Counted from the first letter of the stretch, positions 8,954 to 19,360 are shown. The stretch is DNA of 64,000 nucleotides from Flavobacterium sp. LC2016-23 (GCF_009674775.1 NZ_WKKE01000015.1:62001-126000); one strand, 5' to 3'. Notes: generated by a model from the letters alone, not told the origin. A program made the numbers and translations.

Positions 8954-9778
8954 TTATTTGCTTTTTAAGATAGAGTTAATTAGGTGATTGCTTAAAATAT
9001 CTTCCATTTCGAAAAGATTTTCTTCTTCCGTAAAGTTAGACTGAGAATAAGAAAATAATTTCCAGCGCTTTTTGTGGTACTCTAAGGCTGTTAAGTTTTC
9101 GATCCAGTCCCCTGAATTGAGATATAAGGTAGAGCCGTGTTTGTTTTCTTTTTGAATTATTTTTGGTTCGTGAATATGACCACAGATGACATAATCGTAT
9201 TTTTTTTCTATCGCAAGATCAGTTGCAGTAGTTTCAAAATCTGAAATAAACTTTACGGCCTTTTTAACGCTTGCTTTTATTTTTTTGGAGAAAGAATAAG
9301 GTTCTCTTCCTAATTTAGATAAAAGCCAGTTGATAAAGCGATTGAGGAGAATTAAATAATCATATCCTAAACCTCCGAGTTTGGCTATCCATTTTGAATG
9401 TTGTACAGAAGCATCAAAAACGTCTCCGTGAAAAATCCAGGCTTTTTTACCGTCAAGTTCCAGAATTAATTTATCAACTAAAGCAAAATTCCCCATATTC
9501 ATGTCGCTGAACTTTCTTAGGATTTCGTCATGGTTTCCGGTAATATAGTACACTTTCGTTCCTTTCGAAGCCATTCCGATGATTTTCTGAATCACTCTTA
9601 AGTGATTTTTCGGGAAATACGACTTTCTAAATTGCCAGGCATCGATAATGTCGCCATTTAATACAAGTGTTTTCGGTTTTATACTTGATAAATAGTTGTT
9701 TAGTTCTTTGGCGTGACTGCCATACGTTCCTAAATGGACATCTGAAATAATGACCAGCTCAACATTTCTTTTTTTCAA
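8954..9778 (-). CDS. UDP-2,3-diacylglucosamine diphosphatase-like metallophosphoesterase
   Basis: This is a calcineurin-like phosphoesterase, probably the LpxH-type enzyme that releases UMP in lipid A synthesis. All metal-binding motifs are visible: ISDVHLG, NGDIIDAW, GNHDE, FHGDVFD and CGHIHEP. At 274 residues it is slightly longer than E. coli LpxH and lacks a signal peptide, as expected for a cytosolic or membrane-peripheral enzyme. It is transcribed alone on the minus strand, divergent from aroC. Another cytoplasmic phosphoesterase role cannot be excluded without an alignment to LpxH, LpxI and LpxG. Confidence 0.8.
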   Translation of the reverse strand: MKKRNVELVIISDVHLGTYGSHAKELNNYLSSIKPKTLVLNGDIIDAWQFRKSYFPKNHLRVIQKIIGMASKGTKVYYITGNHDEILRKFSDMNMGNFALVDKLILELDGKKAWIFHGDVFDASVQHSKWIAKLGGLGYDYLILLNRFINWLLSKLGREPYSFSKKIKASVKKAVKFISDFETTATDLAIEKKYDYVICGHIHEPKIIQKENKHGSTLYLNSGDWIENLTALEYHKKRWKLFSYSQSNFTEEENLFEMEDILSNHLINSILKSK

Positions 9779-9966
9779 TTTTTCCTGATTTGAAGTTTAG
9801 CAAATAAAAGAATCTTAGATGTAATATATTTTATCAAAAGGTTATTAAAATGACTACAATTTTAATAAATTGTGATTTTTAACCAAATTAACCTTTACTT
9901 AATATTACCAATTTTAAATTTTTTAATTTAATTCATAAAACTTACATTTGCTCAAAACAATTTACA

Positions 9967-11025
9967 ATGGCAGGAAATAGCTACGGCACCTTATATAAAG
10001 TTACAACATTTGGAGAGTCTCACGGTGAGGCTTTGGGCGGAATTATCGATGGTTGCCCATCGGGAATAGAACTTGATCTGGAAGCGATTGAAGTTGAAAT
10101 GTCCCGCAGAAAACCCGGACAATCCGCAATTGTAACCCAAAGAAAAGAACCCGACAGCGTTCAGTTTTTATCAGGAATATTTGAAGGTAAAACGACCGGG
10201 ACCCCAATTGGTTTTATTATTCCGAATACCAATCAGAAATCTGACGATTACTCTCATATAAAGGACAACTACAGGCCAAGCCATGCTGATTATGTGTATG
10301 ACCAGAAGTATGGTTTTCGCGATTACCGCGGAGGAGGAAGAAGTTCGGCCCGTGAAACTGCCAGCAGGGTAGTGGCAGGTGCTATTGCCAAACAAATGTT
10401 ACCCGAAATTAAAATTAATGCCTATGTTTCCTCTGTAGGACCAATTCACTTAGATACACCGTACCAGGAATTGGATTTTTCTAAAACAGAAAGCAATCCG
10501 GTGCGTTGTCCCGATGAAAAATCGGCCGCTATAATGGAAGAGTATATCCGAGATATTCGCAAACAAGGCGATACTGTCGGAGGAATTGTTTCCTGTGTGA
10601 TTCAAAATGTTCCCGTTGGTTTGGGAGAGCCTGTTTTCGATAAATTGCATGCCGAATTAGGAAAAGCAATGCTTTCGATCAATGCCGTAAAAGGTTTTGA
10701 ATACGGTAGTGGTTTTTCAGGATCTGAAATGAAAGGAAGTCAGCACAACGATTTATATAATGCGGACGGAACAACCAAAACCAATCTTTCCGGAGGAATT
10801 CAGGGAGGAATCAGCAATGGAATGGATATTTATTTCAGAGTGGCTTTTAAACCGGTTGCAACCATCATGCAGACGCAGGACTCATTAGATAATAAAGGAA
10901 ATATTACACCAATGACCGGAAAAGGGCGTCATGATCCGTGTGTAGTGCCTCGTGCAGTGCCAATTGTTGAAGCAATGGCAGCGATTGTTCTGGCTGATTT
11001 TTATTTAATCAACAAAACATATTAA
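9967..11025 (+). CDS. aroC: Chorismate synthase
   Basis: AroC converts 5-enolpyruvylshikimate-3-phosphate to chorismate using reduced FMN, the last common step of aromatic amino acid synthesis. The family signatures are clear: [20 protein letters not shown] at the N-terminus, RRKPGQ, and [19 protein letters not shown]. At 352 residues it is normal in length. A TACATTTG box at 9943-9950 is a likely -7 element. The symporter gene follows 55 nt downstream. Confidence 0.97.
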   Translation: MAGNSYGTLYKVTTFGESHGEALGGIIDGCPSGIELDLEAIEVEMSRRKPGQSAIVTQRKEPDSVQFLSGIFEGKTTGTPIGFIIPNTNQKSDDYSHIKDNYRPSHADYVYDQKYGFRDYRGGGRSSARETASRVVAGAIAKQMLPEIKINAYVSSVGPIHLDTPYQELDFSKTESNPVRCPDEKSAAIMEEYIRDIRKQGDTVGGIVSCVIQNVPVGLGEPVFDKLHAELGKAMLSINAVKGFEYGSGFSGSEMKGSQHNDLYNADGTTKTNLSGGIQGGISNGMDIYFRVAFKPVATIMQTQDSLDNKGNITPMTGKGRHDPCVVPRAVPIVEAMAAIVLADFYLINKTY

Positions 11026-11080
11026 TAAACTGTAAGGCAGTGAGGGTCTTATATTTTAATTATAAATAAAAAACAAATTA

Positions 11081-12361
11081 ATGCAAATTACAGAAACCAA
11101 AAAAAAATCATTTCTTTCAGGCTTAACCGGGCAAATTTTAATTGCAATGGTTCTTGGGGCAATTTTAGGAATTATATTGCACAATTCGATTTCACCTGAG
11201 GGGGCACAATCGTTCAGCAATAAAATAAAAATGCTGGCAACCATTTTTATCAGACTGGTACAAATGATTATTTCTCCTTTAGTTTTTACAACGCTTGTAG
11301 TAGGGATTGCGAAGCTGGGAGATATAAAAGCAGTTGGAAGGATTGGAGGAAAAGCTTTAGGCTGGTTTTTTACGGCTTCTTTTATTTCATTGTTGATCGG
11401 ATTATTCTATGTTAATATTTTAGAACCGGGAGTTGGTTTAAAATTAGCACATGTTGATATCGCTACGGCATCAGAGGTAACAGCTAAAACAAAGTCAATC
11501 TCTTTTGAAAACTTTGTAGAACATATCGTTCCGAAAAGTATTATTGAGGCCATGGCAACCAACGAAATTTTGCAGATTGTAATATTCTCCATCTTTTTCG
11601 GATTGGCAGCTGCATCCTTAGGCAGTACGGTAAAGCCGGTCATTAATGCTTTGGATAAGACGTCCCACATCGTTTTGAAAATGGTAAATTATGTAATGAA
11701 ATTTGCTCCGATTGGAGTTTTTGGTGCCATTGCAGGCGTATTTGCCGTTAGGGATTTTCAGGAATTAGCGATTACCTATTTTAAATTTTTCGGATCATTT
11801 CTAATCGGAATCAGCACATTGTGGGTAGTTTTGATCGTCGTGGGTTATATTTTCCTAAAGGGAAGAATGACGGAGCTTTTAAGACGCATTATAGGACCGT
11901 TAGTGATTGCTTTCGGGACAACAAGCAGTGAAGCTGTTTTTCCTAAACTGACGGAAGAATTAGAAAGTTTTGGTGTAAAAGACAGAATTGTATCCTTTAT
12001 GTTGCCGCTTGGTTACTCGTTTAATCTTGACGGGAGTATGATGTACATGACTTTTGCCAGTATTTTTATAGCACAGGCCTATGGTGTACATTTAGATTTA
12101 GGAACACAGATGGTCATGCTTTTGGTTTTAATGTTAACCAGCAAAGGAATTGCAGGAGTCCCAAGAGCCAGTTTGGTAGTTGTTGCGGCAACTTGCGGTA
12201 TGTTTGATATTCCGGTTGAAGGGATTGCACTTATATTGCCAATTGATCATTTTTGTGACATGTTCAGAAGTGCTACCAATGTTTTAGGAAATGCCCTGGC
12301 AACATCTGTTGTAGGACAATGGGAAAATGATAAAGAATCGGATATTGCCTCAGAAAATTAA
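11081..12361 (+). CDS. Dicarboxylate/amino acid:cation symporter (DAACS family)
   Basis: This is a multi-span inner-membrane secondary transporter of the GltP/DctA fold for glutamate, aspartate or C4-dicarboxylates driven by H+ or Na+. The conserved core is intact: the TTSSEA re-entrant loop (HP1), NLDGSMMYMTFASIF, the GIAGVPRAS HP2 loop, and DMFRSATNVLGN, the region that binds the substrate amino group. At 426 residues it is typical. Whether amino acids or dicarboxylates are preferred cannot be decided here. A terminator follows. Confidence 0.9.
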   Translation: MQITETKKKSFLSGLTGQILIAMVLGAILGIILHNSISPEGAQSFSNKIKMLATIFIRLVQMIISPLVFTTLVVGIAKLGDIKAVGRIGGKALGWFFTASFISLLIGLFYVNILEPGVGLKLAHVDIATASEVTAKTKSISFENFVEHIVPKSIIEAMATNEILQIVIFSIFFGLAAASLGSTVKPVINALDKTSHIVLKMVNYVMKFAPIGVFGAIAGVFAVRDFQELAITYFKFFGSFLIGISTLWVVLIVVGYIFLKGRMTELLRRIIGPLVIAFGTTSSEAVFPKLTEELESFGVKDRIVSFMLPLGYSFNLDGSMMYMTFASIFIAQAYGVHLDLGTQMVMLLVLMLTSKGIAGVPRASLVVVAATCGMFDIPVEGIALILPIDHFCDMFRSATNVLGNALATSVVGQWENDKESDIASEN

Positions 12362-12411
12362 ATTTATTTTTGGAAAGAAAAATCTTTACAATTTTGAAGG
12401 GTAAAAATAAA

Positions 12412-12456
12412 AGAAAGCTGTATTTTGCATTAAAATACAGCTTTCTTTTATTTTTA
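12412..12456 (+). terminator. Rho-independent terminator after the symporter gene
   Basis: A 15-bp stem (12412-12426 with 12432-12446) around the loop GCATT is followed by a T-rich tract. It separates the symporter transcript from the histidine kinase, whose TATATTTG box is at 12461-12468. Confidence 0.85.
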
Positions 12457-12485
12457 AGTGTATATTTGATTAAATAGCAGATTTC

Positions 12486-14675
12486 ATGTCCCCAATGCGG
12501 ATTTTTTTACTTTTGTTCCTGTTTCTGAATTGTTTAGATAATTCAGTAATCGCGCAATCTGAACATTTGTCAGAGGATAAAATCAATAAACTTGTCCTGG
12601 AAGCACTTTCCAGCTTCAGAGAGTCAAATTTCGAAAAATCATTAATTATTTCCAGAGTCGCCTTAAATCATGCGACTACTAATAAAAATAATTATTTAAT
12701 TGCCCGTTCGTACAATATTATTGCTGCCAATTATAGTGAATTGGTTGAATTTGATAAAGCTATTTTCTTTTATAAGAAGAGTCTGTTTTATGCCAATAAA
12801 GCCAATAATGATAGTATTAAAAACATGTTATACAATAACTTAGGCAATATCTATTGTTTTGATAAGAAACAGTACCGGGTAGGAATTGATTTTTATAAAA
12901 AATCAATCGCACTAAGTTCTAAGATCAAAGATTCTACTCAGATTTATTTTACCAATGTCAATATTGCCTGGTCTTATTTTGATATTGGTCAGTTTAATAA
13001 AGGATACCCTTATCTGGAATTTATTAACGCACATCAGGAAAAATTTCAGGATGATAATACAGTTGTAATTGCAAACATGCTAAATGGTATGTATTACAGT
13101 TACAAAGGAGATAACCTTAAAGCAGATGCTTATTTTAAAAAAGCAATAAGTTTAGGAAAAACCTATGTTGAAAAATCCGATTTGTCGTATGCACATCTGG
13201 AGTATTCAAAATTTCTGAATAAAATTAATAAAGACAAGGAAGCATACGCCAACTTAAGAGCTTACAATAAAATAACCGAACAAATTTATAATGACGAAAA
13301 ACTTAAGAAAGCCTCTATTGCAGGCTTTAATCTGGAGTTGGACGAATATAAAAGGCAAATTGATAAAATAGAGGATGAAAAAGATTCACAATATCAAAGC
13401 CTGAAAAAATCAAGAATCATTGTTATTTTATTTGTAGTGATTTCATTTATTCTTCTGTTATTGATAATCACCTTAATCAAGAATATAAGATTTAAAAAGA
13501 AACACAATCTGGAGCTGCTAAAAGCGAAAGAAATTGCAGAAGAAGCCTCCTTGCTCAAAACACAATTTATTTCAACTATAAGTCATGAATTACGCACTCC
13601 TTTGTACGGTGTGGTCGGTATAACCAATATGTTGCTCGAAGAACATAAGGAACTATCCAGCAGTCAGCATTTGAGTTCCTTAAAATTTTCGGCCCGGTAT
13701 CTATTGTCTTTGGTCAATGATATTCTTCAGATTAATAAAATTGAGGAAAATAAAGTGGTGCTGGAAAGCTTGACATTCAATATTTCAGATGAAATTTCAA
13801 TGATCAAAAATTCACTTTCTTTTCTGTCCCAGAAGAACAACAATAAAATTTCAATAGATATTGATCCTGAAATTCCCGAATACTTAATCGGTGATAAATT
13901 AAGACTTGCACAAATTCTGATGAACTTAGTCAGTAATGCCCTTAAATTTACCAAAGACGGAGAGGTTGAAATTATTATCAATCTGGTTAAGGTGGAAGGA
14001 AAATTATACTTTTTGGAATTTCAAATACAGGATAACGGGGTTGGGATTGCAGCTGTAGATCAGACTAAGATTTTTGAAAAATTTGTTCAGGTTGGCAGAA
14101 AAGATGAAGATTATCAGGGTACCGGACTGGGTTTAAGCATTGTAAAAAGACTCTTAGGACTTTTTAATACCTCTATAAACCTGAAAAGTAATCTGGGCGA
14201 AGGAACATTGTTTACTTTCGTGATTCCTTTTGAACATGATCCGGAAAAAACAAAACGTATTATTGATGAAATTCAGGTAGATCTGACGTCAAATGAAGTC
14301 TTTAAGATTTTAGTGGTGGAAGATAATGTTATAAATCAGCTTGTTACAAAGAAAATTATTGAAAAAAACAATTATCTGTGTAAAGTCGTCGATGATGGTT
14401 TTGGAGCGATAGAGATGCTTCAGGACGAGCATTTTGATCTTATTCTGATGGATATAAATATGCCGCAGATGAACGGATTTGAAACCTCTAAAAGAATTCG
14501 TCAGTTAGGTCTAAAGACACCTATTGTTGCCCTTACTGCTTTTGATAAGGATGAAATTACGGATGAAGCTATTTCTTCGGGAATGAACGATATTATTATT
14601 AAGCCGTTTGAACCCGTTAAACTGTTTAAAATAATTAATTACTTAATATGTGAAACAAAAAACGTTGGTTGTTAA
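12486..14675 (+). CDS. Hybrid sensor histidine kinase / response regulator with TPR sensor domain
   Basis: The order is: signal peptide; TPR-like helical repeats at about residues 30-280 (probably periplasmic); a short coiled coil; one transmembrane helix near 310-335; HisKA with the H box FISTISHELRTPLYG; HATPase_c (N box NLVSNALKFTKDG, DNGVGI, GTGLGLSIVKRLL); and a C-terminal receiver (ILVVEDNVINQ, phospho-Asp in LILMDINMPQMNG). No DNA-binding domain is present, so output must go through another protein. Expression probably starts at the TATATTTG box 12461-12468. The stop codon sits inside the bidirectional terminator shared with rhlE. Confidence 0.92.
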   Translation: MSPMRIFLLLFLFLNCLDNSVIAQSEHLSEDKINKLVLEALSSFRESNFEKSLIISRVALNHATTNKNNYLIARSYNIIAANYSELVEFDKAIFFYKKSLFYANKANNDSIKNMLYNNLGNIYCFDKKQYRVGIDFYKKSIALSSKIKDSTQIYFTNVNIAWSYFDIGQFNKGYPYLEFINAHQEKFQDDNTVVIANMLNGMYYSYKGDNLKADAYFKKAISLGKTYVEKSDLSYAHLEYSKFLNKINKDKEAYANLRAYNKITEQIYNDEKLKKASIAGFNLELDEYKRQIDKIEDEKDSQYQSLKKSRIIVILFVVISFILLLLIITLIKNIRFKKKHNLELLKAKEIAEEASLLKTQFISTISHELRTPLYGVVGITNMLLEEHKELSSSQHLSSLKFSARYLLSLVNDILQINKIEENKVVLESLTFNISDEISMIKNSLSFLSQKNNNKISIDIDPEIPEYLIGDKLRLAQILMNLVSNALKFTKDGEVEIIINLVKVEGKLYFLEFQIQDNGVGIAAVDQTKIFEKFVQVGRKDEDYQGTGLGLSIVKRLLGLFNTSINLKSNLGEGTLFTFVIPFEHDPEKTKRIIDEIQVDLTSNEVFKILVVEDNVINQLVTKKIIEKNNYLCKVVDDGFGAIEMLQDEHFDLILMDINMPQMNGFETSKRIRQLGLKTPIVALTAFDKDEITDEAISSGMNDIIIKPFEPVKLFKIINYLICETKNVGC

Positions 14676-14694
14676 TACCAACGTTTTTTATTTT
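14661..14694. terminator. Bidirectional terminator containing both convergent stop codons
   Basis: The stem AACGTTGGT / ACCAACGTT (14661-14669 with 14677-14685) has T runs on both strands. The loop holds TTAA at 14672-14675, which gives the TAA stop of the kinase on the plus strand and the TAA stop of the helicase on the minus strand. Confidence 0.9.
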
Positions 14695-15922
14695 GCTTAG
14701 AAGCATTTGATTTTCTCGATTTATGAGCACCACCGCTTCGGTTTGAATTGTTAGGTTTTTCTGCCGTTGCCTCCGGGCTTCCGGAATGCCACTGATACGG
14801 ATGATCGGTAATGATTTTCACATCCACTTTTATCAGTTTCTGAATGTCTTTCCAATACGGTTCTTCATCTTTACTGCAAAACGAAATCGCGATTCCGCCA
14901 TTTCCTGCACGTCCTGTTCTGCCAATTCGGTGTACATAGGTTTCAGGGATATTAGGCAGGTCAAAGTTAATTACAAAAGGTAACTGGTCAATATCGATTC
15001 CTCTCGCCGCAATATCGGTAGCTACAAGAACGCCGACTTCTTTATTTTTAAAGGCGTCCAAAACACGCTGTCTGGCATTCTGAGATTTATCTCCGTGAAT
15101 TGCTTCGGCAGGAATATCTTTTTTACGCAATGCTTTTACCACATTATCAGCACCGTGTTTGGTTCTTGAAAAAACCAGTACGTTTGATAAATCTTCATTT
15201 TTTATTAAATGATACAGTAAATTTCTTTTTTCTGTTTTCTCAACAAAGTAAACACGCTGTTCTACATTTTCAGCAGTTGATGAAACAGGCGAAACCTCCA
15301 CTTTTGCAGGATCCTGTAAAAACATTTCTGCCAGTTCGCGAATGGCAATAGGCATTGTAGCGGAGAACAATAAAGTCTGACGGTTTTTTGGTGTTAGTTT
15401 TACGATCTTCTTTACATCATTTATAAAGCCCATGTCCAGCATCTGATCTGCTTCATCCAGAACCAAAGTATGAAGGTGATCTAAATCAAGAAAGCCCTGC
15501 TTTTGCAGATCAAGCAATCTTCCCGGAGTAGCAACCAGAATATCGATTCCCTGTTTTAAGGTATCTACTTGCGGATTTTGGGAAACTCCTCCAAAGATTG
15601 TTAATTGTGTTAAGTTGGTGTATTTGGCATACGTCTCAAAACTTTGCCCAATCTGAACCGCTAATTCACGTGTAGGGGTAACTATAAGGGCACGAATTAC
15701 TTTGGCTTTTTTAGAAGAGCCGACAATTCGGTGCAGCTGATGTATAATTGGAATGGCAAATGCAGCTGTTTTTCCGGTACCTGTCTGTGCACAGCCTATT
15801 AAATCCCTGCCGGCCAGAACAATCGGAATAGATTGTTCCTGAATAGGAGTAGGGTTTAGGTAGCCTTCTTCAAATACGGCTTTTTGTATACTTTTTGAAA
15901 GTGATAAATCTTCGAATAACAT
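14672..15922 (-). CDS. rhlE: DEAD-box RNA helicase RhlE
   Basis: This is an ATP-dependent RNA helicase involved in RNA and ribosome remodelling. All core motifs are present: the Q motif region (PTPIQEQSIP), motif I AQTGTGKT, VLDEADQMLDMGF, the SAT motif, and HRIGRTGR. A basic, low-complexity C-terminal tail (residues ~385-416) resembles RhlE tails. At 416 residues it is normal. It converges on the hybrid kinase with a 4-nt overlap. Confidence 0.9.
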   Translation of the reverse strand: MLFEDLSLSKSIQKAVFEEGYLNPTPIQEQSIPIVLAGRDLIGCAQTGTGKTAAFAIPIIHQLHRIVGSSKKAKVIRALIVTPTRELAVQIGQSFETYAKYTNLTQLTIFGGVSQNPQVDTLKQGIDILVATPGRLLDLQKQGFLDLDHLHTLVLDEADQMLDMGFINDVKKIVKLTPKNRQTLLFSATMPIAIRELAEMFLQDPAKVEVSPVSSTAENVEQRVYFVEKTEKRNLLYHLIKNEDLSNVLVFSRTKHGADNVVKALRKKDIPAEAIHGDKSQNARQRVLDAFKNKEVGVLVATDIAARGIDIDQLPFVINFDLPNIPETYVHRIGRTGRAGNGGIAISFCSKDEEPYWKDIQKLIKVDVKIITDHPYQWHSGSPEATAEKPNNSNRSGGAHKSRKSNASKQNKKRWY

Positions 15923-16055
15923 ATCTTATGTGTTAATATTTTAGTTTAAAGTACTAAAATTCTGTGCAAAGATAGCTTTATTCAGTCAATCGTCTGTTTG
16001 AATCCGGGTTTATTTGGCAAATGGGTTAATTTTAAGCTGCTGTAATTTCTGCAGA

Positions 16056-17093
16056 CTATATTTTTTCGTTGTTGGCTTTAATGAAATCCGTTATCAGATA
16101 ACCAATTAATTTTCCAATTAAATGATTGTTTGGAGATTGGTCCAAATCCGGCGCTCCTTCGCAAATATGCAAATAAGTAGCATTTTTATGTTCTCCGAAA
16201 AACGAAACAAACTGACGCAGTTCTTCGATCGAAAATCCACTGATCGTCATCGCACTGCTGGCGATGTTTGGTATGGCATCCAGGTCAATTTCAATTCCAA
16301 AGGAATCTGATTTTACAAAATCCAGCGCATAAATCATTTCCTTATAAAATTCTTTTTCTTTTCGGATGTTTACACTGTCGTACGTATTATAGCGTACGCG
16401 GTCTTCCAGTTTCTTAATAATGTCCAGTACACTTTTGGAAGTGTAATTTTCATGTAAACCAAATATGAAATATTTTTTTAAGAAACCTTCTTCGTAAGCA
16501 TAAGAAAATCCATTACCGCTGTGACGGCCTTCAAGAATTCTGAAATCAGAATGAGCGTCAAAATTAATCGCATTAACGGGTTTTCCTTTTGCAAGTGCGG
16601 AACCTTTTATGTTTCCGTAAGCATTATTATGCCCTCCACCGATTATAATCGGTGTTTTACCCGCTTTAACAATATTAAACACAATGTGAGAAACTTCCTT
16701 GTCTATTTTTTCGACCAACTGACTTAATTTAGAACGGTCATCGATATCATTAAAATCAAGATTTTCTACCTCGCGCATTTCATCCGAAACATTGATTTGT
16801 CCTAAAACAATGATCTGGCTTCCTTTTGCAAATCGGTTGTGCTGAATGTTAGCAATACTTTTTATGGCGCTTTCCCAGGCTGATGCTGCTCCTGGTCTTC
16901 CGTAATTAGCACGTACGCCAATATCTTCGGGAATTCCCAGCAGAACATATTTAGCTTCACTCTCTTTCAAAAAATCAATTTGATCAGCCCCTTTAGGAAT
17001 GATAATCATTTTTTCTCCGAACTTTATTTCACCACTTCGGTGATTTGTGACTTTTGCTAAATCATTAATAGTAAAAGGAATTAATTTATCCAT
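16056..17093 (-). CDS. hutG: Formimidoylglutamase (ureohydrolase family)
   Basis: HutG hydrolyses N-formimidoyl-glutamate to glutamate and formamide in histidine degradation. The Mn-binding signatures of the arginase fold are present: GGGHNNAYG, NFDAHSDF and EIDLDAI. Pairing with the imidazolonepropionase gene 1 kb away supports hut rather than arginase or agmatinase function. At 345 residues it is longer than many members. It is divergent from 17190, and no hutH or hutU is in the window. Confidence 0.82.
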   Translation of the reverse strand: MDKLIPFTINDLAKVTNHRSGEIKFGEKMIIIPKGADQIDFLKESEAKYVLLGIPEDIGVRANYGRPGAASAWESAIKSIANIQHNRFAKGSQIIVLGQINVSDEMREVENLDFNDIDDRSKLSQLVEKIDKEVSHIVFNIVKAGKTPIIIGGGHNNAYGNIKGSALAKGKPVNAINFDAHSDFRILEGRHSGNGFSYAYEEGFLKKYFIFGLHENYTSKSVLDIIKKLEDRVRYNTYDSVNIRKEKEFYKEMIYALDFVKSDSFGIEIDLDAIPNIASSAMTISGFSIEELRQFVSFFGEHKNATYLHICEGAPDLDQSPNNHLIGKLIGYLITDFIKANNEKI

Positions 17094-17189
17094 AAAAAAA
17101 AATATTGTCCAAAAATAATATAATTGTAGTAACTTACGTTATTAGGATATATTAATTCTTAAATTTGTTATTAAAGAAAATTATTAAAT

Positions 17190-18068
17190 ATGGAAAACCC
17201 AAAGAACAACAACTCAAGTCTAAAAGCGGTAATCGCAGTTTTAGCAGTCCTACTTATTGGAAGTTTAGTGTATATTTTTAAATTATCATCTGATACAGAT
17301 GTAGTTAAAACAGAACTAACCACAACTCTGACAGAGAAAGAATCTGTTATGAAAGATTTACAGGAATTAAAAGCAACGTATGATGCTGCCATTGCAGAAA
17401 ATACTTCTATGTCTGATGAACTGATTCAGGAAAGAGATAAAGTAGTGGCTTTAATGGATGATTTAAATAAATCTAAAGGAGATGTATCTAAATACAGAAA
17501 CCAAGTTCAGGGAATGCAGGCCAAAATGAAAACTTTAGTTGCTGAAAACGATGAATTGAAAAAACAAAATGGTGTTTTGACAGTTCAGAGAGACAGTACT
17601 ATTGTGGTTTTAGGAGAATCTAAAAAATTCAACGAAGTTTTAGTAGGTCAAAACGAAGAATTAGCTAAAACAGTTGAAAAAGGTTCTAAATTATCTATTT
17701 TAAATACAAAAACAGCAGCTTACAAACTAAGAAGCTCAGGTAAACAAATCGAAACAGATAAGGCAAGCCGTGCAGACGTTCTGAAAATAAGTTTTACTAT
17801 TGCTGAAAACCAGATTGCAAAATCAGGAGATAAAACGTACTATGTACAGGTTATAGATGCTAAAAACAATGTTTTAGGAGATAAAAAAACAGAAAGCTTT
17901 GGTGACAACACTTTAACGTACAGTTTTAAAACTACAGTACAGTACGAAAACAAAAGTGTAAATGTTGTAGAAGATTTACCTGGTAAAGATTTCGCTAAAG
18001 GAACTTATTTTATCAATATTTTTGATAATGATGAATTAGTTTCTAAAACAAGTTTCTCTTTAAGATAA
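17190..18068 (+). CDS. Membrane-anchored coiled-coil protein of unknown function
   Basis: The protein has one N-terminal transmembrane helix (residues ~12-30), then a long heptad-rich helical region (about 35-165) and a C-terminal domain with beta character (about 190-292). I do not recognise a named domain. It is conserved-looking and well expressed by codon use. A TAAATTTG box at 17160-17167 is a probable -7 element. It lies between hutG and hutI but on the opposite strand, so it is unlikely to be part of the hut unit. A bidirectional terminator separates it from hutI. Confidence 0.7.
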   Translation: MENPKNNNSSLKAVIAVLAVLLIGSLVYIFKLSSDTDVVKTELTTTLTEKESVMKDLQELKATYDAAIAENTSMSDELIQERDKVVALMDDLNKSKGDVSKYRNQVQGMQAKMKTLVAENDELKKQNGVLTVQRDSTIVVLGESKKFNEVLVGQNEELAKTVEKGSKLSILNTKTAAYKLRSSGKQIETDKASRADVLKISFTIAENQIAKSGDKTYYVQVIDAKNNVLGDKKTESFGDNTLTYSFKTTVQYENKSVNVVEDLPGKDFAKGTYFINIFDNDELVSKTSFSLR

Positions 18069-18087
18069 GCAGGACATTCATTAAAAT

Positions 18088-18124
18088 AAAAAAAAAGAGG
18101 AGTTTTTAAACTCCTCTTTTTTTA
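18088..18124. terminator. Bidirectional terminator between the coiled-coil gene and hutI
   Basis: Arms AAAAGAGGAGTTT (18093-18105) and AAACTCCTCTTTT (18108-18120) form the stem, with A/T tracts on both sides. The hutI stop codon lies at its right edge. Confidence 0.85.
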
Positions 18125-19360
18125 TGCTAAAATTTTTCCTTCCAGAAAAACACGTTCAATCAGATTGCTTCCAAAAGCGTAGGGAATCTGATAATAGGAT
18201 GAAATTGGTTTTGTGAGGATTAAATTGGCTTTTTTGCCCTTTGTAATACTTCCGTGGGTTTCCGAAAGGCCCATGGCATAAGCCCCGTTTATTGTGGCTG
18301 CATTTATAGCTTCCTCAGGAGTCATTTTCATTTTGATACAAGCCGTAGCTACTACAAAATTCATATTTCCGGATGGAGTAGAGCCGGGGTTAAAGTCGGT
18401 TGCCAAAGCCAAAGGTAATCCCGCTTTTATCATCTCACGGGCAGGAGTGTACGGAATGCTTAAAAAATAAGAACAGGATGGTAAAGCAACAGGCATCGTT
18501 TCCGTGTCTTTTAAAGCTTTAATATCGTCAGGGCTCATAACTTCAAGATGATCGACAGAAAGGGCTTTAAATTTGATTCCTGCCTGAATGCCGCCAATAG
18601 AATTAAACTGATTCACATGAATTTTCGGAATCAGACCGTATTGTATTCCCGCGGCCATGATTTTTTCGGTTTCTTCCACAGAAAAATAACCGGTCTCACA
18701 AAAAACATCAATATAAGCAGCGAGTTTGTTTTTTGCAATTTCAGGAAGCATTCGGGTTATGATTTCATCAATATAACCGGCTTTGTTTTCTTTGTACTGT
18801 ACCGGAAAAGCATGAGCGCCCAAAAAGGTGGCTTTTATAGCAATTGGATAATTTTCTGCCAGTTTTTTAATCACGCGCAGCATTTTCAATTCGCCTTCTG
18901 TTGTTAAACCGTAACCTGATTTTATTTCAACCGCTCCGGTGCCTAAATGCATCACTTCTTCTAATCGAAGTTTAGACTGCTCGTAAATTTCCTCTTCAGA
19001 AGCGGCATTTAATGTAAGAGCTGAATTTAGGATGCCGCCCCCGCGATTGGCAATTTCTTCGTAAGAAAGCCCGTTAATCCGGTCTACAAATTCCTGCTCG
19101 CGGTTGCCTGCGTATACAATATGAGTGTGACTGTCGCACCACGCAGGCAAAACGATTTTTCCTGTGGCATCCATAACTTGATCTGCCTTAATTTCAGGAA
19201 GGTTTTTCATCTCACCGAAATCAGCGATTAGATCGTCTTCTAAAATTAAAAAGGCATTTCTGATGGTGGGAAGCACTGCCATTTCGGCTCCTGAAACTTT
19301 AGAAACTGAAGTTTCCCGAACCTGCAGCAGTTCTTTAATATTAGTGATTAAAGTAATCAT
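18122..19360 (-). CDS. hutI: Imidazolonepropionase
   Basis: HutI hydrolyses 4-imidazolone-5-propionate to N-formimidoyl-glutamate, the step before HutG. It is an amidohydrolase: PAWCDSHTHIVYAGNRE carries the HxH metal site, AVEIKSGYGLT and LGAHAFP follow, KIHVNQFNSIGG carries a later metal His, and ALATDFNPGSTPS holds the metal Asp. At 412 residues it is normal. It is transcribed leftward toward hutG but separated from it by the oppositely oriented coiled-coil gene. Confidence 0.93.
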   Translation of the reverse strand: MITLITNIKELLQVRETSVSKVSGAEMAVLPTIRNAFLILEDDLIADFGEMKNLPEIKADQVMDATGKIVLPAWCDSHTHIVYAGNREQEFVDRINGLSYEEIANRGGGILNSALTLNAASEEEIYEQSKLRLEEVMHLGTGAVEIKSGYGLTTEGELKMLRVIKKLAENYPIAIKATFLGAHAFPVQYKENKAGYIDEIITRMLPEIAKNKLAAYIDVFCETGYFSVEETEKIMAAGIQYGLIPKIHVNQFNSIGGIQAGIKFKALSVDHLEVMSPDDIKALKDTETMPVALPSCSYFLSIPYTPAREMIKAGLPLALATDFNPGSTPSGNMNFVVATACIKMKMTPEEAINAATINGAYAMGLSETHGSITKGKKANLILTKPISSYYQIPYAFGSNLIERVFLEGKILA

